The notes below the pieces were generated by a model. That model ran no database searches. It was not told the origin of the DNA and saw only the letters and a program-made list of their open reading frames with translations. A stretch of 64,000 nt of DNA. Origin: Halorubrum sp. F4. Lineage in GTDB: Archaea; Halobacteriota; Halobacteria; Halobacteriales; Haloferacaceae. The DNA lies in contig NZ_JAPDFS010000001.1 of NCBI RefSeq assembly GCF_027257195.1, forward strand, positions 793,876-857,875, read 5' to 3'. The number at the start of each line of letters is the position of its first letter. The first letter of the stretch is position 1. Positions 36,234 to 45,008 of the stretch are shown here, piece by piece. The position numbers were made by a program, and so were the translations under genes.

Positions 36234-36911
36234 ATGCCATCACGTCGTCGAGTCCTGGTTGCGGGGGCCACGGCAGGAACGATCGCCCTTAGCGGGTGTA
36301 CCGACGCCGTCGAGATCGCGACACAGGAGGAGATCGAGCGCTCGGCGGAACCGGCCGAACCGAACGAGACGAGCGTCGAGGAGACCGGCTTCGAGCAGGT
36401 TCGAAGCGAGACCGTCGTCGTCGAGGAGGAGTTCGAGGAGTTCGGACAGCGCCGGGAGTTCACGGCCCGGACGGAGGTCCGCGCGTACATCCGGGAGATC
36501 GAGTCGGAGCTGACCGGCCAGGAGGAGTCGGTGTTCGCCGTCGTGAGCACGCCCGGCGTCGACGCCGCCGGCCAGCAGCTCAGCCCGCTCGCGAACATGG
36601 ACGAGGAGGAACTGATCGAGGAGGCGCGCGGCGAGATAAGCGGGGAGTTCGACGGCGAGATCGAGGACCCGGAGCTGGACGAGACGATCGAACAGGAGAT
36701 CTACGGCGAGACGAGGGAGGTGAGCGTCTACGAGGTGACCGTGATACTGCCCGACGGCACCGAAGAGCAGGGGTACCTCCACCTCACGATCGTCGAGCGC
36801 GGCGAGGACGTCGTACTCGTCGCCGGCGCGTATCCCGCGGACGTCGAGGGCGAACGCGAGCGCATCGAGCGGCTGTTCGAATCGCTGGAGGGCGGGGAAA
36901 ACGAGTCGTGA
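36234..36911 (+). CDS. Tat lipoprotein, DUF6517-like
   Basis: A 225-residue acidic lipoprotein. The N terminus is SRRRVLVAGATAGTIALSGC, with twin arginines and the lipobox cysteine at about residue 22. The body is rich in Glu, with 'FGQRREFTARTEVRAYIREI', 'VFAVVSTPGVDAAGQQLSPL' and a final beta-rich part ending in 'VERGEDVVLVAGAYP', a layout I associate with the haloarchaeal DUF6517 family. It should be attached to the outer face of the membrane. Function is unknown. It is convergent with the tubulin-GTPase operon, whose last gene ends 58 bases away, and shares no transcript with it. Confidence 0.7.
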   Translation: MPSRRRVLVAGATAGTIALSGCTDAVEIATQEEIERSAEPAEPNETSVEETGFEQVRSETVVVEEEFEEFGQRREFTARTEVRAYIREIESELTGQEESVFAVVSTPGVDAAGQQLSPLANMDEEELIEEARGEISGEFDGEIEDPELDETIEQEIYGETREVSVYEVTVILPDGTEEQGYLHLTIVERGEDVVLVAGAYPADVEGERERIERLFESLEGGENES

Positions 36912-36969
36912 GTCGTGAGAAAGAGAGCGATGATTAGCGGCGATCGACGGGGAGCGTCGATGCCGAGTC

Positions 36970-38922
36970 TCAGCCAGTGACGGTCATCCGGATGTCCTGT
37001 TCCACCGTTTCTCCGGGTTCAACCGTGACGTCGACGGAGGTATCCTCGGTACCGCCTCGCTCCGCCTCGATGGTGTAGTCGCCGGGTGCGACGGAGTCGA
37101 ACGCGTAGTTTCCGTTGCTGTCCGAGGTGACGGTTTCGACGGTCTCATCGTCGGAGTTCACGAGCGTGAGATCAGCGCCGTTGAGTTCGGATCCGTCGTC
37201 GGCGTCGCGTACGACGCCCTCGATCGAGCCGAACTGTGCGAGCTCGAAGTTCTCCTCAACGTCGTCGTCGCCGGTAACGGTGGCCGTATCGGTCGTGTAT
37301 CCGTCCAGGCTGGCTTCGACCTCGTACTCACCCGCCGGGATGTCATCGATCTCGTAGGCTCCGCCTGCGGGAGTCGTATCCGAGAACCCGTCCGCGGTCG
37401 TCAGCGTGACCTCCGCACCGTCAAGCCCTTGATCGTTCGTGTCCGTCACCGTTCCGGAGAGCGTGAACGAACTCTCCTCGAGCGTGATCTCGCCCTGTTC
37501 GCCGAAGGACTCGACCGACTGGTTGACGGGCTCGTATCCCGGGGCCGCCGCGTGGACCGTGTAGCTCCCGTCGGGATCGACGCTGAACTGGTAGCTTCCG
37601 CCCTCCGTCGAGTCCGAGACCTCGTCGCTCCCGTCGAGGAGTTCGACCGTCGCGTTGAGCTCGTCACCGTTCGCGTCGACGACGGTTCCGCTCACGGTCG
37701 CGCTCGTCGGTGCGAGCTCGACCTCGTTGGTCCCGTTCTCGGTGACGTCGACCTCCTCGGTTCCGTACTCGAATACGTCGGTCGAGCCGGCTGTGACCTC
37801 GTAGGTCCCGGTCGACACGTTCTCCAAGGTGAAGGTCCCGCCGTCCGTCATCGTCGTGTTCGTCGGCCCGTCAGTTTCGTTCCCGTTTCCGTCCGCTATC
37901 CGTTCCGCGGTCACGTCCACGTCCGTCCCGATCGCCTCGCCGTCGGCGTCGACGACGGTCCCGCTCATCGACGCGAGGGCGGCGCCCGTGCCGTTCGCGG
38001 TCCCGTTCCCGGTGGCTCCGCCGTCGTCGCCGCCGATCAATCCGAGCGCGGAGGCCCCGAAGAAGCCGCCGATCAACACGATCAACACGACGGCCGCGAT
38101 GGCGACGTACTTGCCGATCTCCGCCATGTCGAATCGGCTCGAGGAGCCCGCACTCGAGAGCCGGTCGGTCGTCGATCCGCCGGAACTCGGCGCGCTCAAC
38201 GCCGGGACGCGTTGGCTGACCCGCCGGCGTATCTCCGAGCTCGAGAGACCGTGCTCCCGAGAGAGCGTCTGAACCGACTCGTTGATCGAGGCGATCTCCT
38301 CGTCGATGAGCCGGCTCCGGATCGACTCCTTCGTCGACTCCCACCGTTCCTCGGTACCGCCGACCGGAACGATGCCGCTCGATCCGTTCGGGGCGACGAC
38401 CAGGTCGAAGTCCGACAGCGCGTTCGACTCCGGCGAGTCGGCGACGGCGGCACGGTTGTACGTACCCATGAACTCGTTGACGAGTCCGAGCGCGCCCTCG
38501 GCGTCGCGTACGCCGACGGTCCCGCCCTGCCGCGAGCCGATCAGCTCCTCGAGTATCGCACGGTCCTGGGTGCTTCCCGGCAGCGAGGTCTGGCCGGCGT
38601 CGAGCGCCCGGAAGACGCTCATGTCGTCGGCGGAGTCGTCTATCGTGTACCCCCACTCGCTTTCGATCCGGTCGCGGAGCGCGTCGATGAACTCCCGCAT
38701 CGAGCCGTCCCGCGTGGTGTACACCGCGTAGAACTGCTCGGTGCGCGCGTTTCGGGTCTCCCGTGCTCGGAAGAACATCGTGAACTTTCGCTCACGGCCC
38801 GTCTCGATCGCGAGTCTGACCCCGTCGTAAAACAGGTCCTTCACCCGCTCGTTCGACCGCCCGGCCTCGCCCGTCGGCGAGTGTTCGTTCCCTTTCGTGT
38901 CGTATACGCGTAGTGATGGCAT
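36970..38922 (-). CDS. membrane protein with four carboxypeptidase-regulatory-like domains
   Basis: A 650-residue protein, third gene of the tubulin operon. Residues 1-265 form a soluble domain without a signal peptide ('VYDTKGNEHSPTGEAGRSNE', 'FYAVYTTRDGSMREFIDALR'), so it should be cytoplasmic. One membrane helix follows (about 276-300, YVAIAAVVLIVLIGGFFGAS). Outside come four CarboxypepD_reg (transthyretin-like) repeats, each starting SGTVVDADG, SGTVVDANG, SGTVTDTND or EGVVRDADD, and containing a GTYEVTAG-like strand. It could link a cytoplasmic filament or G-protein to the cell surface. It starts six bases after the GTPase gene stop. The family of the N-terminal domain is not recognised. 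Confidence 0.8.
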   Translation of the reverse strand: MPSLRVYDTKGNEHSPTGEAGRSNERVKDLFYDGVRLAIETGRERKFTMFFRARETRNARTEQFYAVYTTRDGSMREFIDALRDRIESEWGYTIDDSADDMSVFRALDAGQTSLPGSTQDRAILEELIGSRQGGTVGVRDAEGALGLVNEFMGTYNRAAVADSPESNALSDFDLVVAPNGSSGIVPVGGTEERWESTKESIRSRLIDEEIASINESVQTLSREHGLSSSEIRRRVSQRVPALSAPSSGGSTTDRLSSAGSSSRFDMAEIGKYVAIAAVVLIVLIGGFFGASALGLIGGDDGGATGNGTANGTGAALASMSGTVVDADGEAIGTDVDVTAERIADGNGNETDGPTNTTMTDGGTFTLENVSTGTYEVTAGSTDVFEYGTEEVDVTENGTNEVELAPTSATVSGTVVDANGDELNATVELLDGSDEVSDSTEGGSYQFSVDPDGSYTVHAAAPGYEPVNQSVESFGEQGEITLEESSFTLSGTVTDTNDQGLDGAEVTLTTADGFSDTTPAGGAYEIDDIPAGEYEVEASLDGYTTDTATVTGDDDVEENFELAQFGSIEGVVRDADDGSELNGADLTLVNSDDETVETVTSDSNGNYAFDSVAPGDYTIEAERGGTEDTSVDVTVEPGETVEQDIRMTVTG

Positions 38923-38928
38923 CCGTGT

Positions 38929-40371
38929 TCACCCCATCTTCTCGAGGAGTTCGTCGAATCCGACGGTCATCACGTTCCCGTTGCGGTCGCGCATCGGAAC
39001 GCGTTCCCCGTTCTCGTCGGTCGTCGTCTGGTAGTACACCGGGTGGATGTCCGACCCGGAGGTGTCCTGTACGAGCGTCCGAACCGTCTGGTTGTTCTCG
39101 ATCAGCGTCTCGCTGACGAACTCCCGGAACTCGTCGAAGTACTGGTGTGCCTCGAGCGCCTGCTTGTCGCGGAACTCCTCGGCGAGGATGTCACACTTCG
39201 TCGCGACGAGAAGCACGTCCTTGTTCGAGGCGACGTCCAGGATGTCGAAGTACGGCTCGATCTCCAGCGGCTCGTTGTTTTGGTATCGTTCAACGTCGAT
39301 GATCAAGATCAGCGTGTTGGCGTCGCGAACCCGCTGGGCGAGCAGCCGGAGCGTCGAGTTGTCTATCTCGTCGTCCGGACTCATCAACGCGTTCGGCAGG
39401 CGTTCGAGGTACTCGCCCGCGTAGTCGAGGCTCGACAGCTGGATGTTCTTCGGGAACACCCGGCCGTCGACGAAGTTGAAGTTCAGGTCCTCGACGTCGG
39501 TCTGGCCCGTCGCGTCGAGCTTCCAGCCGGTGTCCTTCGACGCCGCGTCGAGCGACCCGACCAGCTCCATGAGGTCGCTGCTCGGGTTCAACGGCGTGTC
39601 CGCCTCGCGACCGACCGCGTCGTCGAGCGCGGCCAGGTACTTGCCGACGAGGAAGAGCGACTTCCCCGATCCCTGCGGGCCCAACACGAAGAAGTTCTCG
39701 GAGGCGTCGTACGTCACGAAGCGGCGCAACGTGACCACGAACACCGCCGCCATGAGCGTGTTCACGCCGATGCCGGACCACTCGACGCTCACCTCCGGAG
39801 TCGGCGGCACGATCCGGACCGTCTCGGCGGAGACCTGGAGTATCTGCGGCAGGTTGAGGTGGAACTCGACCAGCCCGCCGACCACGATCGCGCTGATCAG
39901 ATAGAACAGGAGCGTCGCCGACTGCCGGAACTCGAGGGCGCTCGCGGTCCGAACCTCGAGGAGCTTGGGACCGCCGCCGACGAGTCCGCCGGCGACGAAG
40001 CCGCCGAGGATCCAGACGATGTTGTCCGCGAAGTCGATGTTGGGGATGAAAAGCCCGATCGACAGCAGGGCGACGAGCGCGGAGACGGTACCCAGACACA
40101 ACAGGATCCCCTGGACTCGTTTCTTCGGGTCGAGGGTCACGAGGACCAACAGCCCGAGATAGAGCCCGAACATCAGCGCGGAGAACTGTTCGAGGGTGAC
40201 GCCCAAAAGCGGGTTCAACGCGAGGATCGCCGGCCGGACGATGTCCGACGCCTGCCACGCCTCCCCGAGCGAGAGGAAGAGCGGGCCGGCGACGATCACC
40301 ATCACGGCGAAGTACACGACGAGAAAGACCTTCTCGCCGTTGTCTTCGAGGAACTCACCGATCGTCGTCAT
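38929..40371 (-). CDS. membrane-anchored G-domain NTPase
   Basis: A 480-residue protein, second gene of the tubulin operon. Residues 1-215 hold six or more hydrophobic segments, an integral membrane module. A P-loop NTPase domain follows: G1/Walker A VLGPQGSGKSLFLVGK near 228-243, a G3-like SLDYAGEYL with DxxG near 315, LILIIDVERY, and a G4-like VATKCDILAE near 396 in place of NKxD. These together suggest a GTPase rather than an ATPase. It lies five bases downstream of the tubulin-like gene, in keeping with comparative-genomic reports of FtsZ-like families linked with a distinct GTPase. It may recruit or regulate the polymer at the membrane. Confidence 0.82.
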   Translation of the reverse strand: MTTIGEFLEDNGEKVFLVVYFAVMVIVAGPLFLSLGEAWQASDIVRPAILALNPLLGVTLEQFSALMFGLYLGLLVLVTLDPKKRVQGILLCLGTVSALVALLSIGLFIPNIDFADNIVWILGGFVAGGLVGGGPKLLEVRTASALEFRQSATLLFYLISAIVVGGLVEFHLNLPQILQVSAETVRIVPPTPEVSVEWSGIGVNTLMAAVFVVTLRRFVTYDASENFFVLGPQGSGKSLFLVGKYLAALDDAVGREADTPLNPSSDLMELVGSLDAASKDTGWKLDATGQTDVEDLNFNFVDGRVFPKNIQLSSLDYAGEYLERLPNALMSPDDEIDNSTLRLLAQRVRDANTLILIIDVERYQNNEPLEIEPYFDILDVASNKDVLLVATKCDILAEEFRDKQALEAHQYFDEFREFVSETLIENNQTVRTLVQDTSGSDIHPVYYQTTTDENGERVPMRDRNGNVMTVGFDELLEKMG

Positions 40372-40376
40372 CTATC

Positions 40377-43300
40377 TCACTCGCCCCCGTCGAGCGTTTC
40401 GGAGGGCGCATCCGCCTGCTTCGCCCCGTCCGTGAACGGGACGCGCTCGATGTGTTCCCCCAAGAGGTCGCGTTTGATCTCTCCCTCGTTCCGGAGGAAG
40501 AACTGCGTGTCGTTGGGGTTCTCGAGGTTCAACACCTCGTTCCGACGGACGTAGTACCCCTCGTCGAGGCCGTGGGTGTGGTGAACCAGGATGTCGGTGT
40601 CGTCGGACGCCTCCTTGGCCTGGTACCCGGTCTGGTACCCGTCGGCTTCGACCTCCGCGCGGAGGTTGTCCAGGAAGATCCCGTCGATGAAGATCCCGAG
40701 CCCGATGTCCCAGCTTCCGCCTGCCTCGACCGGGAACGAGGCGAAGTTCTCGCTACCGGCACCCAGGTTGTACGCGCCCTGGAAGACGGGTTTGAGGTCG
40801 GCCACGTCGCCGATCTGGTTTATCGCCCGGCTCATCACGCCGACGACGATGTTCATGTCGTTGTATCGGGAGCGGTCGCCGCTGATCCGGCGTTTCCGGA
40901 TCCCGGTGTACTTGGGGTTGTGTGCGTTCTTCGCGAGCTCCTCTAAGGAGCCGCGGAGCCGCTGTTTCTCCGTCTCGTCGTCGAACAGTTTGCTCTCGGC
41001 GATGTCGGCGTCGTCGCGGAGCTGGAGGATGTCGTGGGGTTTGACCGTCTTGACGTAGTGATACTCCTCGTCCTCGGTCGAGACGGACGTCTCCCGGCTC
41101 TCGTTGTAGTTCTCCCGGAGGTTGCGGTACTTGCTCTGTGAGTTGATGAACACGTCGCGCGGACCGTTGAGCTCCTCGAAGAGGCTGACCGTGCCCTCGT
41201 ACAGATCGGCTTTGTGTTCCGCGTCCTCGAGCTCCGACTGGAGCTCGTCGCGGCGACGCTCGATGTCGTCGGTCTCGACGACCTCGTCTTTGATCAGCTC
41301 CTCGAACTCGCGCGCGAGCTCGGAGAAGCTCGCGCCCGAGTCGAGCTGACGTTCGATCTCGTCGAGCGCCCGCGGACTGTCGGTCTCGAGTTCGGCACGG
41401 GTCTCGGTGACGATGTCCCGGCGGCGGTCCTCGAGCTCCTCCTCTATCGTCCGCTGGAGGCTGTCGACGGAGAACTCCAGCTCGATCGACAACGAGTCCC
41501 CGGCACGGGAGATCGCGAAGACCTCGTTGTCGTCGAGCTGGTTGCGTTTCATCCGGTAGTTCTTCTGTGCCTGCTTGCGCTCCTCCTCGCCTGAGGTGTC
41601 CCACGGGAGGATGGATTCGATGGTGCCCTCCTCCTGGTTCATCAGGAGGAACGCCTCCTTCGCGTCGGCCAGGTCGGCGAGCGAGCCGTTTATCCGTCGT
41701 TCGGTGTCGGAGACGTTGATCCCGACGCGGTCGAGCTCCTCGGAGAGCTCGTTGAGCGTGCTCCGTACCTGTCCGTCGCTCACCGCCTCGAGCTGGTCCT
41801 CGGTCTCCGCGTTCTTCACCTCGCGGGCGTACGTCTCGAGCGCCATCTCGAGTTCGTCACCCATCCGCTCGGCGTCGATCGACCGGCAGTCCTCGTACTC
41901 CTCGTAGATGGGCTGAACCGACCGCTCCCACTCGTCGACGCGACGGTCGACCTCGTCCTGTTGGGACCGCCGTCGCTCCTCGAGCTCCTCGTCCGCGTCC
42001 TCGAGGTCCGCCTGGAGCCGGTCGCGGCGATCGGTCGCCTCCTCGAGTTTGGCCTCGAGCTGGTTGAGCCGGACGCCGGCGTTTATCGCCTCGTCCTCCA
42101 GAGCGAGGAGGTAGCTGATCGTGCTCTCGACGCGGTTATCGTCGACGGCGCGGAGCCGCACGAGCAGGTCCTTCCGATGTGCGAGGCGGTTCAGCTCGTC
42201 GCGGATCACGTCGCCGAGCTGTTTGTCGATGCTGTCGACGAACTGCTCGCCGTCGGTGCTCACCTCGGCGGTCCCGGCGCGGATGGAGCCGCCGATCACT
42301 TCGATGAGCTCGACGATGTCGTCCGTCTCCATCTCGGCCTCCGAGACGATCTCGCGGTAGATCGAGACCGACTCGTAGTCGAGCTCGGTGAAGAGATCGA
42401 GGTCGAGCAGCGATTTCACGTTGTTGAGCCGCGTCTCGAGGTCGGTCCGGTCGGAGTCGTGAAGCTCGCCGTTCATTCCGTCGGGGCTCCACTCGCGTGA
42501 GAGGAACCGGTCGACGCCCGCGTAGATGTCCGCCTCCGCCTCGAGGGCGTCCTGTTTGGCGTTCAGGATGTCCTTCGTGACGGTTTTCGCGTCCTGGATC
42601 GCGTCGACGTTGTACCGGAGTACCTGCGGGATCCCGATGATGAACGGCGCGTGGGAGGGCGTGTCCGCGAACGGGTCCTCCATGTCCATCATGTTGTAGT
42701 AGGTGGCGATCAGGTAGATCGCCGCCCGGTCGAACTCCAGGAGTGCGTCGGAGCTCTGGAGGATGTTCGCCTTCTTTCCCCCGAACCCGGTGGGGTCGAT
42801 CGGGATGAGGACCCGGTCCTTGAACAGGTCCTCGTCCTGAAGGCTCAGATACTCGAGCTCGGAGAGCGCGGCGTGTGCGTTCGCGTTCTCCGCGTCGCCC
42901 TCGTCGTCGTTCGGCAACACGCCGAACAGCGTGATCTCCGCGGTCCGCTGCGTGCGCTTGAGGTGTTTGACGAGGTCGATGAAGATCCCCGAACCGGACC
43001 CGCCGCCGAGTCCGGCGATGACCGCGACCTTCCCGCGGCCCGGGAGGTCGATGGCCGTCCGGACGTCGTCGTCCTCGGCGTACGCCTTGTAGTAGAGCCC
43101 CTTCCCCAGACCGCGCTTCCGGACGACGCCGGTGGCGAAGTCGAGGTTCTCGTTGATGAACTCCGGCTGGAGCCACCAGTTCTCCTCCTCCATCCCGACG
43201 CCCGAGGCGATCCGCGGCACCGCCTCCTCGCCGATGAGGTCGTTCTGGTCGTGGAGCTGGATGTTCCGGGTGAGCGGGAGGTACTCGATGGTGATCTCTC

Positions 43301-43547
43301 CCGGTCGGCCGGTGTGTTCCGAACGGAGCCGGTCTTTGGTCTCCTGGATCTGCTGTTCGATCTCCTTGATTCGTTCGAGGTCACGGTTCTCCTCCTCCTC
43401 CGCCGTGTCGATCACGGTCACGGTCAACGTCTCGGGGTTCGGGCGGGGCCGCAGGACCGCCTCCTGGACCCAATCGGCTTTCAGAAGTTCGTACGTAATG
43501 GCCTTCCCAGCACCCCCGATCGCAAATATCCTGCTTGGGAGATTCAT
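40377..43547 (-). CDS. giant tubulin/FtsZ-superfamily protein with coiled coils
   Basis: A 1056-residue protein, first gene of the operon. The N terminus NLPSRIFAIGGAGKAITYEL matches the first nucleotide loop of tubulin/FtsZ proteins. VAVIAGLGGGSGSGIFIDLV near 171-190 is the tubulin signature GGGTGTG with serines. The middle holds long charged coiled coils (about 490-545 and 755-790). The C-terminal domain is conserved-looking (DMNIVVGVMSRAINQIGDVA, then SWDIGLGIFIDGIFLDNLRA). It is about three times FtsZ size, of the Tubulin_2/FtsZl kind. The start is set at the ATG at 43547, 30-35 bases from a TATA element; a TTG at 43559 is less likely. It probably forms GTP-dependent polymers at the membrane. 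Confidence 0.88.
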   Translation of the reverse strand: MNLPSRIFAIGGAGKAITYELLKADWVQEAVLRPRPNPETLTVTVIDTAEEEENRDLERIKEIEQQIQETKDRLRSEHTGRPGEITIEYLPLTRNIQLHDQNDLIGEEAVPRIASGVGMEEENWWLQPEFINENLDFATGVVRKRGLGKGLYYKAYAEDDDVRTAIDLPGRGKVAVIAGLGGGSGSGIFIDLVKHLKRTQRTAEITLFGVLPNDDEGDAENANAHAALSELEYLSLQDEDLFKDRVLIPIDPTGFGGKKANILQSSDALLEFDRAAIYLIATYYNMMDMEDPFADTPSHAPFIIGIPQVLRYNVDAIQDAKTVTKDILNAKQDALEAEADIYAGVDRFLSREWSPDGMNGELHDSDRTDLETRLNNVKSLLDLDLFTELDYESVSIYREIVSEAEMETDDIVELIEVIGGSIRAGTAEVSTDGEQFVDSIDKQLGDVIRDELNRLAHRKDLLVRLRAVDDNRVESTISYLLALEDEAINAGVRLNQLEAKLEEATDRRDRLQADLEDADEELEERRRSQQDEVDRRVDEWERSVQPIYEEYEDCRSIDAERMGDELEMALETYAREVKNAETEDQLEAVSDGQVRSTLNELSEELDRVGINVSDTERRINGSLADLADAKEAFLLMNQEEGTIESILPWDTSGEEERKQAQKNYRMKRNQLDDNEVFAISRAGDSLSIELEFSVDSLQRTIEEELEDRRRDIVTETRAELETDSPRALDEIERQLDSGASFSELAREFEELIKDEVVETDDIERRRDELQSELEDAEHKADLYEGTVSLFEELNGPRDVFINSQSKYRNLRENYNESRETSVSTEDEEYHYVKTVKPHDILQLRDDADIAESKLFDDETEKQRLRGSLEELAKNAHNPKYTGIRKRRISGDRSRYNDMNIVVGVMSRAINQIGDVADLKPVFQGAYNLGAGSENFASFPVEAGGSWDIGLGIFIDGIFLDNLRAEVEADGYQTGYQAKEASDDTDILVHHTHGLDEGYYVRRNEVLNLENPNDTQFFLRNEGEIKRDLLGEHIERVPFTDGAKQADAPSETLDGGE

Positions 43548-43576
43548 GCTGACATCCAACGATCCTTACAACTATC

Positions 43577-43582
43577 TATAAA
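43577..43582 (-). promoter_or_regulatory. TATA box for tubulin-like operon
   Basis: TATAAA on the + strand (TTTATA on the gene strand, within AATTTATAGATA) lies 30-35 bases before the ATG at 43547. It is the only strong TATA match upstream and supports one promoter for the three-gene operon. Confidence 0.55.
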
Positions 43583-43743
43583 TTATTCGATGGCTGGACG
43601 TTTTGTTGACAGATCTCGGAAACGAATCCGGGTGGATCGACGGCTCTCGATCGTCCATTATCCACTATCGGCTCGTTCGTTTCCCAGTCTTCGGCTCGTC
43701 CGTTCCCCACAGCTACAAACCGGCCCGCGTGGTACGGGTGGGC

Positions 43744-44943
43744 ATGTTGCCGATCGCGGACCGATTCGACTCGGCGTACGACGGCTGTGACGTGTTGTAC
43801 GGACGCGGACGTGCCGCCGACCTCGAGGACTACCTCGCCGATCGGGGGATCCACGGCGCGCTCGTCGTCTGCGGCTCGAACGTCGGGGCGAACGACGCCC
43901 TCATGGACCCGATCCGGGAAGGTCTCGGCGACCGACACGCGGGGACCTTCGACGGAACGACCCCCGAGAAGCGGGCCGAGACCGCCTTCGATCTGCTCGA
44001 GGCGGCGTCGACGGCGGACGCCGACGCCCTCGTCGCCGTCGGCGGCGGGAGCAGCCTCGACGTCGCGAGACAGGCGTCCGTCCTCGCGGCCGACGGGCGC
44101 GACCTGCCGACCCTCGAAGCGGAGGCCCGCGAGGGATCGATCGAATCGCCGACCACCGATCCGGCGTTTCCGGTCGTCGCGATCCCGACCACGTTCGCGG
44201 GGGCGGACCTCTCTGCCGGCGGATCGCTCGAGGTGCTCTCCGCCGACGCGTCGCCGACGGGCCAACCGATCACCGTGAGCGGCTCCGCCATGCCGGTCGC
44301 CGACCTGCTCGATCCGGACCTCTTCGAGACGACGCCGCGATCCGTCCTCGCCGGCTCGGCGATGAACGGCTTCGATAAGGGGATCGAGACGGTGTACGCC
44401 CGCGACGCCTCGCCCGTCAGCGACGCGACCGCCGTCCATGGGATCCGGCTCCTCTCCGGGTCGCTCCCGGTCGTCGCGGGCGATCACGCCGGCGACACGG
44501 CCGCCGCGATGGACCGGGCGGTCGCCGGGACGCTGCTCGTCCAGATCGACCGGAAGATAAGCGTCGTCCACGCGTTCGGTCACGGGTTCGCCCGCCGATA
44601 CGACGTCCAGCAGGGCGCGATACACGCGGTCGTCGTCCCGCACGTCCTCGCGTACCTCTTCGAGGAGGTCGAGGCCGGCCGCCGGGCGCTCGCCGCCGGG
44701 TTCGGGATCGACGCCGAGGGTCGCGACGACGACGCGGTCGCCGAGGCGGTCGTCGACGCGGTCGCGGGCGTCCGCGACGCGCTTCCCGTTCCGAACCGCC
44801 TCCGCGACGTCGACGTCGTCCGCGAGGACGACCTCCCCGCGATCGCCGAGTTCATCGCCGAGGACCCGCCGATGGAGCGTGCACCGGCCGGGATCGACGC
44901 CTCGCCGGAACGGATCGAGGGCGTGCTCCGCGGGGCGTGGTAG
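43744..44943 (+). CDS. iron-containing alcohol dehydrogenase family protein
   Basis: A 399-residue member of the iron-type (group III) alcohol dehydrogenase family. 'DALVAVGGGSSLDVARQASV' (about 95-115) is the NAD-binding GGGSxxD motif, 'IPTTFAGADLSAGGS' follows, and NGFDKGIETVY plus VVHAFGHGFARRYD carry metal-ligand positions. The substrate could be an alcohol, hydroxyacid or maleylacetate-type compound. No neighbour narrows it. The ATG at 43744 is chosen as it gives a family-like N terminus; the frame opens further upstream into the operon promoter area and is not used. Divergent from the tubulin operon. Confidence 0.85.
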   Translation: MLPIADRFDSAYDGCDVLYGRGRAADLEDYLADRGIHGALVVCGSNVGANDALMDPIREGLGDRHAGTFDGTTPEKRAETAFDLLEAASTADADALVAVGGGSSLDVARQASVLAADGRDLPTLEAEAREGSIESPTTDPAFPVVAIPTTFAGADLSAGGSLEVLSADASPTGQPITVSGSAMPVADLLDPDLFETTPRSVLAGSAMNGFDKGIETVYARDASPVSDATAVHGIRLLSGSLPVVAGDHAGDTAAAMDRAVAGTLLVQIDRKISVVHAFGHGFARRYDVQQGAIHAVVVPHVLAYLFEEVEAGRRALAAGFGIDAEGRDDDAVAEAVVDAVAGVRDALPVPNRLRDVDVVREDDLPAIAEFIAEDPPMERAPAGIDASPERIEGVLRGAW

Positions 44944-45008
44944 GACGGCCACCCGTCGACCACGTCGGGGCGCGATCAGTCGTCCGCGACCGCCGCGTCG
45001 TGACGCAG

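Noticed and set aside
39043..40554. 503-codon + strand frame
   Set aside because: Antisense to the membrane NTPase of the tubulin operon; no recognisable motif.
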